From: Crotophaga sulcirostris
Taxonomy: Eukaryota; Chordata; Aves; Cuculiformes; Crotophagidae
Direction of reading: 5' to 3'
NCBI GenBank assembly: GCA_013397455.1
Contig: VYZB01000341.1
Location: 611,553 to 675,552, forward strand
Length of the DNA: 64,000 nt
Shown: piece after piece, positions 29,460 to 42,082 of the stretch
How positions within the stretch are numbered: the stretch's first letter is position 1
How the letters are laid out: each line of letters begins with the position of its first letter
Position numbers and translations under genes: made by a program
The notes under the pieces: generated by a model
Database searches by the model: none
What the model saw: only the letters and a program-made list of their open reading frames with translations
What the model was told of the DNA's origin: nothing

Positions 29460-29570
29460 TGGGGTCTTGAGCCGCCCGGGCTGGTGGGAGGGGTCCCTGC
29501 CCACGGCAGGGGGGCTGGAACTGGATGGGCTTTAAGGTCCCTTCCGACCCAAACCATTCCGTGATTCCAT
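29460..29570 (+). repeat. CR1 LINE 3' fragment, plus orientation
   Basis: Reads GGAACTGGATGGGC, CCCTTCCGACCCAAACC and ATTCCGTGATTCCAT at its 3' end, a diverged CR1 tail. It is inverted relative to the copy at 29236-29459 and about 80 percent alike by eye, so the two arms can fold back. It ends about 70 bases from the TC2N first-exon donor. Confidence 0.85.
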
Positions 29571-29639
29571 CCCGCAAACAGAAAGCCGCCAGCCGCCCCC
29601 TTCTCCGTCTCCCCCAGCCCCGCTGCCCCTGCCCGGTAC

Positions 29640-29649
29640 CTGCTGGGAG
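29640..29649 (-). other. TC2N: Probable 3' end of the TC2N non-coding first exon
   Basis: On the minus strand the bases leaving the gap read CTCCCAGCAG followed by the donor GTACCG at 29639. A donor in GC-rich DNA at this distance upstream of an exon that begins with 5'UTR fits a leader exon. The transcription start would lie inside the gap or just beyond it. Transcript data are needed to confirm it. Confidence 0.5.
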
Positions 29650-29766
29650 NNNNNNNNNNNNNNNNNNNNNNNNNNNNNNNNNNNNNNNNNNNNNNNNNNN
29701 NNNNNNNNNNNNNNNNNNNNNNNNNNNNNNNNNNNNNNNNNNNNNNNNNNNNNNNNNNNNNNNNNN
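29650..29766. other. Assembly gap (N run) in the TC2N promoter region
   Basis: 117 unresolved bases, flanked on both sides by very GC-rich sequence. Gaps at GC-rich promoters are common in bird assemblies. Any apparent open frame across the Ns is meaningless. The true length is unknown. Confidence 0.98.
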
Positions 29767-29885
29767 GCGCTCGGCCCGGCCCGTGCTCGGCCCGCGCCGC
29801 GGCCCAGTGGGAGTTTCCCGCCGCCTCGGGGCAGCCCCAGGGGCAGAGAGGGCCCCAAAGAACTGCCAGCACCGCCCCAGCCAAT
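29767..29885. promoter_or_regulatory. CpG-rich promoter of TC2N
   Basis: GC-rich, CpG-dense DNA immediately upstream of the inferred first exon. Visible candidate sites are GGGAGTTTCC at 29809-29818 (fits an NF-kappaB consensus), TTTCCCGCC at 29814-29822 (E2F-like, overlapping it) and a CCAAT box at 29881-29885. There is no TATA box, as expected for a CpG-type promoter. The factor assignments are motif matches only. Confidence 0.6.
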
Positions 29886-32800
29886 GATTTTGTGGGCGAA
29901 AGAGGAGCAGCTGGAAGAGGAGGGTGTAGAAAGTAGCTACAAGCCGGAGCTCATCATCTTTGGGCCTCAAACCTTTAGGAAGTAGAATTGAAACAATAAA
30001 ACCCCCTCGTATAAACGCTGGCACAGATGTTCTTGAGTAATTCTTTATATCTGCAAAAGCTTTCAGACAGACTAAGGCTCTTTTTTCCCACTTTGTGCAA
30101 ATTGAACAAGGTGTGATGTGGGAATGCTGATGGAGGCTACAGTTTTGCATAAATCAAGCCTGAATTCTCCCTCGTGATCCTTTGCATCAGAAACCTGATC
30201 CCACCTGTGCACACTTAGTGAATCATGCCAACTTCCACGTTAAAAACCAAGCAGTTCAGAGGTTGAATCATGTTTGCACAGAGCAGACTGAAATCTTTCA
30301 AGAAAAAAAAGTGGAAAACATCATTGCTTAGTAGTTCTTGCCTAGTTTGCAAAAGATCAAATGCAATTAAGCAGTTGATTGCAAGTAGCTGCCCCAGCCA
30401 TTCTGAGAACCTGTCAGAGCTGCACAAGCAGCTGTCCCTACTGCTTGTGAAATAGATTAGTTTCAGAAACTGACATGAAATCATGTACTTATGATCAGAC
30501 TTAAAATCCAATATGTACTGCCATAGTCAAGTGATGAGCTCGGCTGTCGGGGCCTAAAAGCAGGGCGTTATCAGGACGCGTCCAACACACAGCACACAGT
30601 GTCGCACAGCCAAACTCCTTGTGTAGCCACTAAATTCAGTTTTCTCACACAGAGGCTTTTTGAGAGAGAAAAAAAGATTTTGAAACTCAGATTTCAGTGA
30701 AATATCCGAGTCAGATTTCAGCTGAAGTCTCTAAGCAGTTAATGCACCTTCATTATAAACAACTTCTGCAGCCAAAGGCTTTTACTACCATAAAAGTTTT
30801 TTCAGCAATAATCTTTATCCCCTGAGGTTTTGCTGGGAGAAACATGAAACCGTTTCCTCATCCTCCCTGTCGTACTCTCAGCTGGAGCCTGGCTTTTTCC
30901 ATTCCCATCATAACCTTTGGGTTTAGTAGACACCTTCCCTCTCTACCACAGATGCTGGGTGGGGTCCACACACTTCATTATAGAAAACTGCTATAATTCA
31001 GTCTGACACTATTATTTTTTGTTTTCCTTTTTTGTTTTTTAAATGCATGTTTAATGTTCTGCTTTCCTGACAATGCTCACTGTAATTCTGTCCACCATTT
31101 GAGACTGCAGCCAGTTGCCTCCTCCCACAGCACTGCAGAAGAACAGCTTTATTGCACAATGCCTCACATCTTTTTGAGAATGTTACTGGGCTGCCTAGAG
31201 GAGCAGTTGCATGGAGATATTTTGTTATCCAAATTAGACCCTCTCATTTAGATTTGATATACTGTGAATTTAAAGAGATGTTCTGGTTTGTTATGTCTTG
31301 CCTTATGCTATAAGGCAGATTTTCTTTGTACACAAACACATTATTAATATACATTTGGAAAATAAATCTGAGGTGGGCTTATCCTTTGTGTACCAGAACA
31401 CTATGATCCTGCATCTCCACAGCCAGTCCCTCATCTGTGTGGACTGCTTCTGAGCTATTTGGAAATCTTCACCCTTGTAAAAGCCTGCCAGCCCCAGCCT
31501 AGCCCAAGGCAAGATGATGTTCATGGAAGGATTACCACTAAGGCACAGGGGTGCTGTGCTGGGCCTAGGCTGGAGTTTTCAGGCCATCAGCTTCAGCATG
31601 GAGTGACGAAGAGGGGTGCCTGGGGGTGCATATTTATGCAGGAGCAAAAGGTTCTGTTTTCTCCTCAGGAGGCATTTCTTGCTGTTGCTACTGTCTAGGA
31701 ACCTAAGATAAACTCAGGAGGCATTATAAACCTTCATGTACAGTTGGCAAAAGGATGAAACAGAGCCAAGGCATTCTCCTTCCAGTGCTTCCCAATTGCA
31801 TCCTTTTCTTGCCTGGCTTCATTAAGAGCCAGCTGCTTTTAATCCCAGCACAGGTTTGGGAGCACATTGTCACACCTGCTGAAAAAAAGATAATAGGATT
31901 AAATATTATCAACACATTGACACATTCAGGTATTTTCTAGAACTCTTATATCTGCAAGATTGCGGGTAGACAGTGCTACCTCAGCTTTAGAATGAGCATG
32001 CTACATGCAAAAATCATCTGTAGTTTGAATCCAGATAATTTCAATAGTTTGCTGTTTGATTCAGTGCTTTAAGCCGATTTATTTAGTGTTTGTCTAGATC
32101 CATATAGTCTGCTGTTTGAAAACTGCATTTTCAGAGCAAAGGATTAAAGAGAAAGGAAGAACCTTATTTCAGGAAAGATTTGAAATCTGAGATATCTTTA
32201 TCTGTCTACCTTTCAGTGCAGTAGTTGGACTCAGTTTCATAACAGGGTTTCTAACTGTTCCCAAACCTGCATTGTTAGGGAAAGAAAAAAAAAACAAAAC
32301 AGGAAAGACCTGTTTCAGGAAAGGCTGTTGTATCACTGAAGAAGACCCCATGGAGCACCTGACTCTGAAATACGTTTATTTATTATAAATAATTTCCATG
32401 GCGTCACATTAACAAACATAAAAGGTCATGAACTCCTGTATTTGAAGCAAATGTGTTTGACATCTGGGATCTGGCAGAAGTTCCTCCTGTGGGATGGATT
32501 GTTTGCACAGAGCTTTATTGAAGAATAATATTAAGAATGAATTACGAAATATTAGTGTAACCTAGTAAGACATTATTATATTTACAAGCCAGAGACCTAA
32601 CAGATCTCACAGAACTATTTCAGTTCATCTGATTCGAAAGCGAATCAAGGAACAATAGCTGTGACCACCAAACTGAAAATCTGTGGGGTTTGAGCACTGC
32701 ACTTGGAAATGGGCTGGAAAGAGAGGTCCAGTTGTAGGCATTTGCGTAAATGCACATCTGTATTTTTGCTGTATGAAGGCAGTGAGGAGGGAATTGGCAG

Positions 32801-35800
32801 GGAGCCTCGGTAGCTGGGGAAGCCAAGGGCTGTGGGGGAGGCCAGGCCACTCCTATGCATCCCGAGCTGGGGAGCAGGGCAGCCAGGCATGCCCAGCCCT
32901 GGGCACCAGGCAAATCCATAGGGATGGGGATGGGCCGGGGACCGTGCTGTGGGAGATGGAGACCATCCCTCCTACAGTTATCCCTCTCCTCTCTTGCCTA
33001 GGCCAGTGAAAACCTCATGGAGCAGCCTTTTCCCGGGACTCAGGGGATGCTCCTCCGACTATCCGTGAAGCTCAGTCTCTGCAGGAGGTGCTCTTGCTTG
33101 TGACACTGCCCAGAAATGCCTCTTCTAATGTGGAAGAGATGATGAGAGGCAACTCTCCAGGCCCTGCCATCTCCCTGGGGCCTGGGTCCCTGCCTGCCCA
33201 ACTAAAGGGCAGAGCAGGCAGCCAGCACAGGGATAGGAGATGTCCAAATGCCTGCCCAGCTCCTTTCCTCTCCTCCCTCCCTTTTTTTGGGACCTCAGGG
33301 CCGAGTGCCACTGTGCCCTGCCCTGTGTTTTCATGGGTTTGCTCATGGCCACAGAGCTCGCCTGTCTCCCAAAAATGACACAGGCCGGCCGAGGACGAGC
33401 AGATGTTCCTCTCCCTGGGATGCAAAGGCCAGCCAGGTGTCACCCACACACAGAGCAAGGGCAACACACAGAAAGTCCTTCCTGAAAGGGACTGAGTCAG
33501 GAAACAAGCCCAACCTTTGAAGCACAAAAGGTTGTGTATTGTTTACAATTGTAAAACTCTTCTTTTTTTTGTTCTGTTTTCAGGCAAAAGTAAACTTCGT
33601 TTACCGTGCTTAAAGGACGTGAGGGCAAAAAGCCATGCCCGAAATCACAACACTTGAATTTAATCACAACATGGGACTGGCCCCATGGACACAAGGGAGC
33701 TGGGAAGAACACCCATGGAGGCCAGTGTCCGGTCACCTACAGAAGCTGGAAAGCTGCTCTTTCATCTAAAATTGCTTGGTTCAAAATGACAGCACATGAT
33801 GACCTTCTAGGTAAAGCTTTGAGCTTGTCCCTCAGGGAAAAGCATGGAGGCAGAAACTGGCCAGTCTGGCCTGGTACTTAAAACCACTTAAGAAATAGTA
33901 TAACTAGAAACAGAGGTTACCAGCCCACTCTACCCTAATTTTAACACTTTAATCCAGCTGCAAGGTGTTTGGCCAGATTCCCAGAGAAACAGACCAATAT
34001 ACAGCGAACCTGCTGCCCACCCTCCTGGCCTTCACTTTGCAGCCCCACTGGCATGAACCTGTGTTTTAACCAAAAGTTTAGCAGCTGCAAACTGCAGGAT
34101 GTTTATTCTTGGCAGTATTTTCTTGACAGGCTATTTTCAAGAATCCTGAGTCAGCAATAATAACTGTTGGTACAAATATCTGTTTGCAGGACACAGTAGC
34201 TTTGCCATGTTGTTTACCTGTGATACCCAAACCAAAAAGTTTATGTGTGTATGACTAAGGCTGGCCTTCCATGGTGAGCAAATATCCACTTGCCTCAAAT
34301 ATTACATTCAGCTGTCACCATTACTTTAACTCTTAGCTCTGTAAGAACTAGATCATATGGTAGCAAGGAATTCAAGGGTGAAGGGTTAATCATCTCACTG
34401 CAGCTCAGGGATTAACTGCACATTAAAAACACGTGCATTTGTATCCAAGTGACATAATGAAAAATGTGGTGGGAGATGGAAGGTGCACTCATTCAAGCAA
34501 GCAAGGATTTATTAAACTAGTTCTCCAGAGTCCTAGGGAACCTAACTGAACATTTCTCAGCGAGTTGCATGCACTGGCTGCTCCCTTGGTTAAACTGATG
34601 TGGTGATCCTATGACTGACAAGAATTTTCATTAGCAGGTAGGTGGAGGCTATGTTTTAGTGCTGGGTTTCAGTAATCGTTCTGTAATGGTGTGATGACTG
34701 AATGGTGCAAGAGCCAAGGAAAGGAGAAATAACACAGGCTAGAAAGAGAAAAAATGGAAATGCAGATGTGCCATTAAAGATCAGCAATCAGCTGCCAGTT
34801 GGGACAGTCGTTACAAACCGTGGCACAGACTATGAACCCCTGTATTGGTGTGAAGGACCTGAGTTCCCACACGCTGTCCTAATGAGTTACTGGTGTGAGA
34901 AAAAGCTCACCTGTATGAGATGGGGAGCTGCCATCCAAATTCCTGGAAAATCATGTACAGCTCATTTTTTCCATCACTGATGTGGTTATGTGCAGTCTGA
35001 TGCTGAGGACATTTTAACAGCACTCAGCAGCACCTTCAGGGCCAAGGATTAACTGGTGCCACCAAAAACAGAGAGGGAAGGAGAAGGCAGGACTTCTGGT
35101 ACTTAGAATACAGCCCATGGGACTTCTCCAGGACATACAATTCATAGCTCACCCTTAAGGAAGTGCAGCAGGAGTTTAAATCCCTGCAGGATATCAGTTT
35201 TACAACCCAGCCAAACTCCATCTCTCCAGCAGCACAATGTCCTTTACCAGCTGGCTGGCCAGCATTGACAGAAGAGAAAACACAACTTTTTTCTCCTGTC
35301 CACACTTGTGAGTCAGCTCCAGAGTTACCGTTGCCTTATTCACAGGGCTCTTGCTGAAGGGAGAGCCCCTTGGCTGGAAGGATACTCTCAGAGCAGATTG
35401 GTCTTGCATTGTGAAAAGAACAAAAAAAGGGGAGCAAGTCACACTATTCAGTCCCATGTGCAACCCCTTCTAAGACAAACATGACAGTATGTGTGATTAG
35501 AACAACCTGAAAAGCAGACTGTAAGCAGCTAGAGAAAGAAGGACGCAGTGGCTCAAGTCTGGAAACTTCAGATTAGGCTGCTAGAGCTGTGTGCCAACAG
35601 CTAGAATTGAGCCACTTTTTTTCTCCCAAATTGTCCATTATTCTCCAAAGTGAGTGGAAAGTCCAGCTTTTCAGTGGCTTCACTGGTCAGGTTACTTCCA
35701 CCAAGGCACCCCAGTGGGGTCTGAAGAACCAGAATTCTTTGGTCATGGGGTCATGGAGCTACTTTCTCATTTTCTTTGAGCAATTCTAGAGAGTCATTTG

Positions 35801-38800
35801 TTTCTTCTGAAATTTTGCAGCCCGGCATTCCTGCACTTAGCCTCTACTCTTTTGCTTTGCTTGTGTACCTGTTTCACTTCAGTGTAATTTTTATTGAGCA
35901 TGTGATTCAGAATTAATGCCTTTGCAGTGTAGCAAAGGGAACTGACGTGTCCTTGTGATACAGTAAATGAGCATCGGCAGTTCCTTTGAGTTCAAAACAA
36001 CTGTAAAGATCTTTATCAGCTTTCTGAGTGGCTTGTAAATCATCACAAGGCCAGTGAATGGCGTATTACCTACCTCACCTCTACAGTGAGTTATTTGAGT
36101 GATGAGAATGCGAGAGAGCGACTGTGTGACATAAGTTCATTCACTTCCCACAAAGCAAACTGGAGCCAGACTTGGCTGCCCTTGTGATTTGCTGAAATAA
36201 GAACATTCCACCTGCAAAACACAAACCCGACCAACAAACAGCCAAACCCCATTAGGCATGGGTCACTAAGTATGGTGTGGGTGGAAAAACCTTCTTGTAC
36301 TAAAGTCACAAACTATGTAGTGCAGGTGGGAGTGAGAACTAGCTACTAGTTAATGATTTATGTATGAGGAAACCAGTTCAGTCTAAATTATCTTACATTA
36401 ACACTACTTGTCAAGGAGACAAGTTTACACTGCCAAGCTAAACCAAATTCTGCCCATAGCCTCATGTTTACTGCACAAACTCTTGCCTTCACTGGTCCAT
36501 GTTGTGCCTCCAAGACCCAGAGCAGCTCAAGTGGGAGAGCAGCACTGCGTCCAGCTGGGAGAAGAGCTTCTCTCCTGTGATCCTCCAGGAATGCCTCCAA
36601 GGTTGCAGCATGCAGTCTGTATGCCCTCTTGTACACCCTCCACACATGTGCTGGCTGGTGCTTGGGGGCACTGGGAGGGGAGCCACCCCCATCATCAGGA
36701 GCAATGACCTGCTCCAACCTTCAGTGGAGTTGCAGGGGAAATAAATGCTTCATTTATTGTCAAGCTCCTGGTACAGATAAAGTAGTATTACACAAAATGA
36801 TAAATTGAGCCTTATCATGCATAAACCCATCGGGCAAAGAAGGTAAAAGACACACATGTGCCTCCAAGTATGGTCAATTTTACAACATAAAAACTGTAAA
36901 AGAAAATTAGCCTCTTGAGAATTAATTGTATTTTGCTTTGAAGTTTTCTCTGATACTGTATGTATGTTACTAGAATTTATGACCAATAGATATACCAGTG
37001 TCATTGATCCTCACTCAACTTGCTTTGCAAAGGGGTTACATGATTCTGGCATGAATGCTTGCAATGAACCTATATGATCACTACTAAACCAGGCAATGAT
37101 CACTCTGGTGCTGGAGTTTTGAATTGTGTTTGTGTTATGTGTAGGCAGCCAGGAAACACCACATGTTTTGAGGATTTTGTCAAAACTAACTTTTGTAGCT
37201 ATGATTCACAAGTTGAATACAGAACATTTGCAGCAAATTGCTGATGAACAATATTCAGATTAAGGTCCCAGAGCTGAAAAACACATGCACATGCATTACT
37301 TTGAACACTGCAGAATCTCAAGGAAGTCAACCATTAGAGGTTACAGAGGGGAACAGTCTCTATGAACGACACAAGCTGTGACTCTGCAAAGGCCTGGGTG
37401 TAGCTCTGTGTTTTAAAAACATTTAGAGTCAAGTGCCTGTGTTGGCCTTTGAAGAAAAGAAGTGAGGAATCATTAATGGAAACACATCAATGAATGGCTT
37501 GAAATAACAGAGGAAATTTTGAAGTGTCAAAGATATCTCAGGAAATCTTAAAGTACCCAAAGATAGTACCCATGGAGAAAGAGATAATGCAATCATACTA
37601 CTATTTATTTACTGGAAACAATCTTTCAGCTCTACTATAAAAATAATACATAATCTGTTTACATTTATACCGCTGACACTTAAACTAAAACTGAGCTAAA
37701 TCCGGACCTGATGGGAGGTGGTTAGCAGTCACTGACTTCAGCACAGTGGTGATCACATTGCACTCTCTCTGACTGGGCCAAATACCCTGTTTGCAAACTG
37801 GGAAAACTTCATCCAAGGTGTGAAGAGCCTAAGGATGTATTGTATAAGCATGTCCTTATCGGACTTCTTTAAAAACCTTCAGACTATCAAGCCAGCATGA
37901 CAGAGACACAATTTCAGGAAAGAAGTTATTAATCAGATTCTAAAAGAATAACTATTGCCTTCAAAACTGGGAGGTTGTGGGGTTTTTTAAATCCTCTGCA
38001 TGAAGCCAGGCTCTGCCAGCAGGCTGGGCAATCCCTTCAACCATTCAGACTTGTTACTTTGCTGAAAGGATGCCTGCTAACATTGTGGAGGGAAAGGGGA
38101 CAAAAGCAGTAGATAGGCCAACAGCAGTGCCTTCATTTCCAGTGAAATGGATGACAAACTCATACAGATGGTGGGTGCAGAGGAACCCAGTGGAGAAATA
38201 ATGGGTTTCCCTTGGGTGTTGGAAAAGCATCTGAGGTTATTCAGAGCCTAGAAGAAACGCATAGTCCACAACTGATCTCCAAAAACCAAAGTGAAAAATG
38301 TTACATAGTGCCAGAGAAGTGGGGCTCACCCAGCGTGTGCTTGCAGTGCCTGTCAATAATGAGACAACTTGTCCAGGACAAACTCAAGAGGGAGAATGAG
38401 TTACTACTGGGATATAGGAGAGAATTGAGAGAGATAGAATATTTCAGGAATTTGTGGATGCTGAAGTGTGTTCTAAAGATCACTTTGCTACCCTGCCACA
38501 TTCCTCAATTCTTACACCAAGGTTAGTGCATCATTATTCACTTGCTGGTGTAAAAGTGTTATCTGCCTCGTATCCAAACTCCCCCTCATGTGACTTCACC
38601 AATATTAGTTGAGTTACACAGGGGAATCAGTTTGGCCAATGGAAACCACTAGAGGGATCTCAGAAGTTTGAACTAAAAACCGGAACAGGTGAGATTTCCA
38701 CCTCTGACATACACACTTCTAAAGTCAGATGCACTCTGCAGTGAAACAGGTGAGGAAAGAGGCAGCTGCAGGATCAGAAACATCCCTACCTCTGAATCAT

Positions 38801-39570
38801 TACATTGCCTACAGGATTACCAGGTCACCTTTCTGGGCCGGCTTTCTGCAGAATCCCCGAAAGTTTGGTTATGACCATCAGCCTCAGTCTTCATGCATGG
38901 CACCCACTTTGGGGTTGAGGTATTCAGAACTGGTTCAAAGACTTAAAGCAACAAAATGCGACGCATGTATATCACTTGTCTGCACTCATGTCAGATGAGA
39001 AAACACAGTTTTCTTGTGCCGTGTTCTCTTACAACTCTTTGACTTCCAAATGTAGCACCATGCTACCACAACTGGTTTTACCTTCTGTAAATTTTCCTTC
39101 TGTATAGCTGCGTGCACAGTGCTTTACAGTCACACAGGGAAGTTCCTAAGGATACTTTTTATCTTTCCATTATAGAGCAGCAGTCACGCAAATTAACACC
39201 AGCTGGGGATTTGTCCTTCCAAGATAGAGATTTATTTTAACAATAGGGCCTGGAAGGCTTGAATAACATTAGGACGTAATTCTGTTCCTTTTTTTTTTTA
39301 ACATCTTTGTGCTATGAAATTTTCATTGGGTTCTAAGAAGCTACATGCTATGGAAGATGTTCAGTAGCATATTCTGTGAATAAACCAGACTGGAGAATTT
39401 GAATGATCACAAACTGTGCTGATTCTATTGCTCTATGTGCTCTAGACAGAGAAAAATGAATATGTAAGTTCTGCTGATGCTGATACCACATTTATGAGAC
39501 AATAAAAGCTGAAGCTTTCTTTTTATAAGAAAGTAAAAGCTGAGCCAAAAAAAAGGTAAATATGAGTACA

Positions 39571-39600
39571 GAGCCTAGCTTGAAAAGCCTAGCTTGAAAA
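39571..39600. repeat. Two-copy tandem repeat, about 14-bp unit
   Basis: The unit AGCCTAGCTTGAAA occurs twice in tandem without interruption. It is intergenic, with no sign of function. Confidence 0.8.
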
Positions 39601-41058
39601 GGAGAAAGCCTGAATGGACACTAGACTTGATGATTGTGGGTGGCCAGGTACTCAAAGAAGTAGCTGTTCTCAACAAAGTTATTCTTGTCAGAGAAGCACA
39701 AGTTGAAAAGCAATTCTGCGTGTTCCAGCAAACTCGTAGGTAAAATAACATTTTGTTGTATGCATCAGAAAAAGTCAGTCCCCTAAAAACATCTCAAAGT
39801 CAAATAAACCAGATGATAGGACCCATTCAGAGCACTCAATCATTCGTCTCTTGCTGTATTTCTCTCTCTGACACCTAATCCAACTAGCGTGAACTACTTG
39901 GTTCATTTATCAGAATAGATTTTCCTTCCCAATCATTGTGATCTATATTAAAGATGACTGCCATTTCTGCTTTTGTTTATTTTTATTCCAATTATTGCAC
40001 TGGCAATAGGTTCTGTACATAGTGAGAGGCAATCTTTCTCCTCATGACCTTCTTTTAAACAGAAATGACAACCAACAGACAGAAGAGGCACAAAGTTGTC
40101 CTTCCCCAGCTTGACCAGGGAATGGCTCTGCCATCCTGGCGAGGAGCATGGATGGGAAGCCACACACACCCTGACTAGGGTCAGTGCCTTCATCTGGTAC
40201 TGGCCAGAATATCATATATTAATCATACGGTAAAACTCTTTGTGTTAGAAAATCCTCTGAAATAGATTGGAATAAAGAATCATTTTCTGAGAAGACTAGG
40301 AATTTTGTCTACTTTTAGACAGGCCTGGTCTCAAAGGAGAACACAAATATGTGCAGCAAGTTTGCAAGTTTGCATTTTTAACTTTTGTGCTGTAAAAACC
40401 TGACATGCATAGTCTTTTTTTTTCTTTTTTTTTTTTTTAAATTTGATGAGAATTGTTGTAGTATATGAGCCTGTGATCGTCTACTGGAAACAGACCCCTA
40501 ACTAGGAAATGGAGAGTTAAGATGTTATAAACTGCTAGTAATTTATTATTTTGAGATTGGCATATATTTTGGCAAAGTTAAAATTGGCTGAAGTGATAGT
40601 GAGTGATGAAAGTTGTTATGGCGGTTGAGAAGTGGCTGAATTTCTTTGTTTCCAGACTTTTCACATTTTTTTTAAGGCACAGAATGTTTATATAGAAAGT
40701 GCAATATTGTTTTATGAGTATTCGCTGGATCCTGCTAAAACCAAGCATTCAAGTTTTATTCTTTTAACAAAGTGTTTTGTTACAGAATTCCTCTGGGTTT
40801 TGATGTTTCTAAATTAGGGTTAAATCAGGTTGGTATGTGGGGGCCATGGGAGAATAGCCAAGAAGTGAGAAACTGTCTGATGTCTAACAGGGTGTACTTC
40901 CTCTCCAGAAGGTGATGCGATAGCAAGGAGAGAGAGGACTCCTCCGCTGGATATGAAGAAGCCATAACATAGGGGCACAAAAGGGGGAAAGAAGGGCCTT
41001 TTAGAAACAGGGAAAACTTTCAGCATGTTAGAAGTTTAACGTCTTTAACACAAGACCA

Positions 41059-41091
41059 TGTCTGCTCCTTGTCTGCTCCTTGTCTGCTCTC
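41059..41091. repeat. Three-copy tandem repeat, 11-bp unit
   Basis: The unit TGTCTGCTCCT is repeated two full times and once nearly in full. It is intergenic. Such short arrays are often length-variable. Confidence 0.8.
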
Positions 41092-42082
41092 TAGGCCACC
41101 AGAGCCTGCTGATTCCCCATGTCTCACTTCCATTGTGTGGGACACATGAGCACTTTTAGCCCCATGGTTATGAACTACCATTCCTCCTTCCTGGTCATCT
41201 CTATTTTACCCTCCAAGGCTGCATACGATGAGCCATGATACACTCACGAAATCCATTCTTGTTTCTGGTATTTGTCTGCACATTTCCTCTACATTTATCT
41301 CCTCCAAGTCGGCTACTCAGAAAACTCTTTGGCTTCCTGCCCTCAGCTTGGCCCACTCAACCCTGGAGTCAGGCTCCGGCCTTTTTTGTTTTTACAACAA
41401 AGGACAGCCTGCGTACAGAGCTCTGAGCTACAGGGTCCCAGGACATTTAGCAACACGGAATAAAATTTAAACATGGAGAAAAAATTTAAACCATTAAGAA
41501 ATGGAAGCTGCTAAAGCACACTCAACTGAGCATTTCATTCTTGTTAGCTGTTGCATCAGAGAACAAGCTGAGTACAGGAAAAAGAGCAGAGTCGCTACTA
41601 AAACTAGGGAGAAAAAATAACTCACAGAGCTTGTTAGGAACAAGAGAGTCAATTTTCTCATTGTGTCATGCAGTCTGAGTTGTGATAAATCTCTAAGTCT
41701 GTATTCTCCCGTTTAAAACACCATTTTAAAGAAGACCTCACATAATGCTTCTACTCTGCTCCAGCCTGCTTGCATTATAATCTTCATAAACTCCTTTTCC
41801 CAAGTAGCATTAAACACTGTCAGCTCTCAAAAAGATGAAATAAAGGTTATCTTTCCTGCCCTAATGAAGCTGGAGAGCAAATGAGCCAATAAAGAAAAAG
41901 CAGGAGAAAGAAGTAAAAGAGGTTGCTTCAGAGAAATTTAAGAACAAGGCATGTGAACCCTCATCCCCACTAAAATAAAAGACCAAACCGCCAGTGGTTT
42001 CATCAAGGTAAACATCATACCTCCAAACTATACATTTTTTTTCCCAAATTGCTAAACTTATCTATAGATTTAGCTTAGCACT

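Larger units (their letters stand above)
15108..29639 (-). other. Long first intron of TC2N
   Basis: About 14.5 kb between the non-coding first exon and the exon with the ATG. It is mostly AT-rich. A GC-richer block lies at about 24440-25110, open in several frames on both strands. The longest single open frame is 172 codons (24040-23522, minus) and matches nothing I know. Homopolymer and A/T foldback runs occur at about 25690-25707 and 26125-26149. The intron ends in a pair of inverted CR1 fragments (29236-29570). Confidence 0.6.
29886..42082. other. Intergenic region between TC2N and FBLN5
   Basis: I recognise no conserved protein exon or structural RNA on either strand. GC-richer stretches at about 32690-33500 and 36480-36740 stay open in several frames on both strands, which reflects base composition more than coding. 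Small tandem repeats occur at 39571-39600 and 41059-41091, and T-rich runs at about 39289-39299 and 40412-40438. Enhancers or lncRNAs cannot be excluded from sequence alone. Confidence 0.55.

Noticed and set aside
29227..29564. Several roughly 100-codon open frames on both strands
   Set aside because: They lie inside the inverted CR1 fragments, and their peptides are translations of the CR1 3' untranslated region.
29179..30150. 323-codon minus-strand open frame
   Set aside because: It crosses the N run and CR1 sequence. The Xs and repeat-derived residues make it an artefact.
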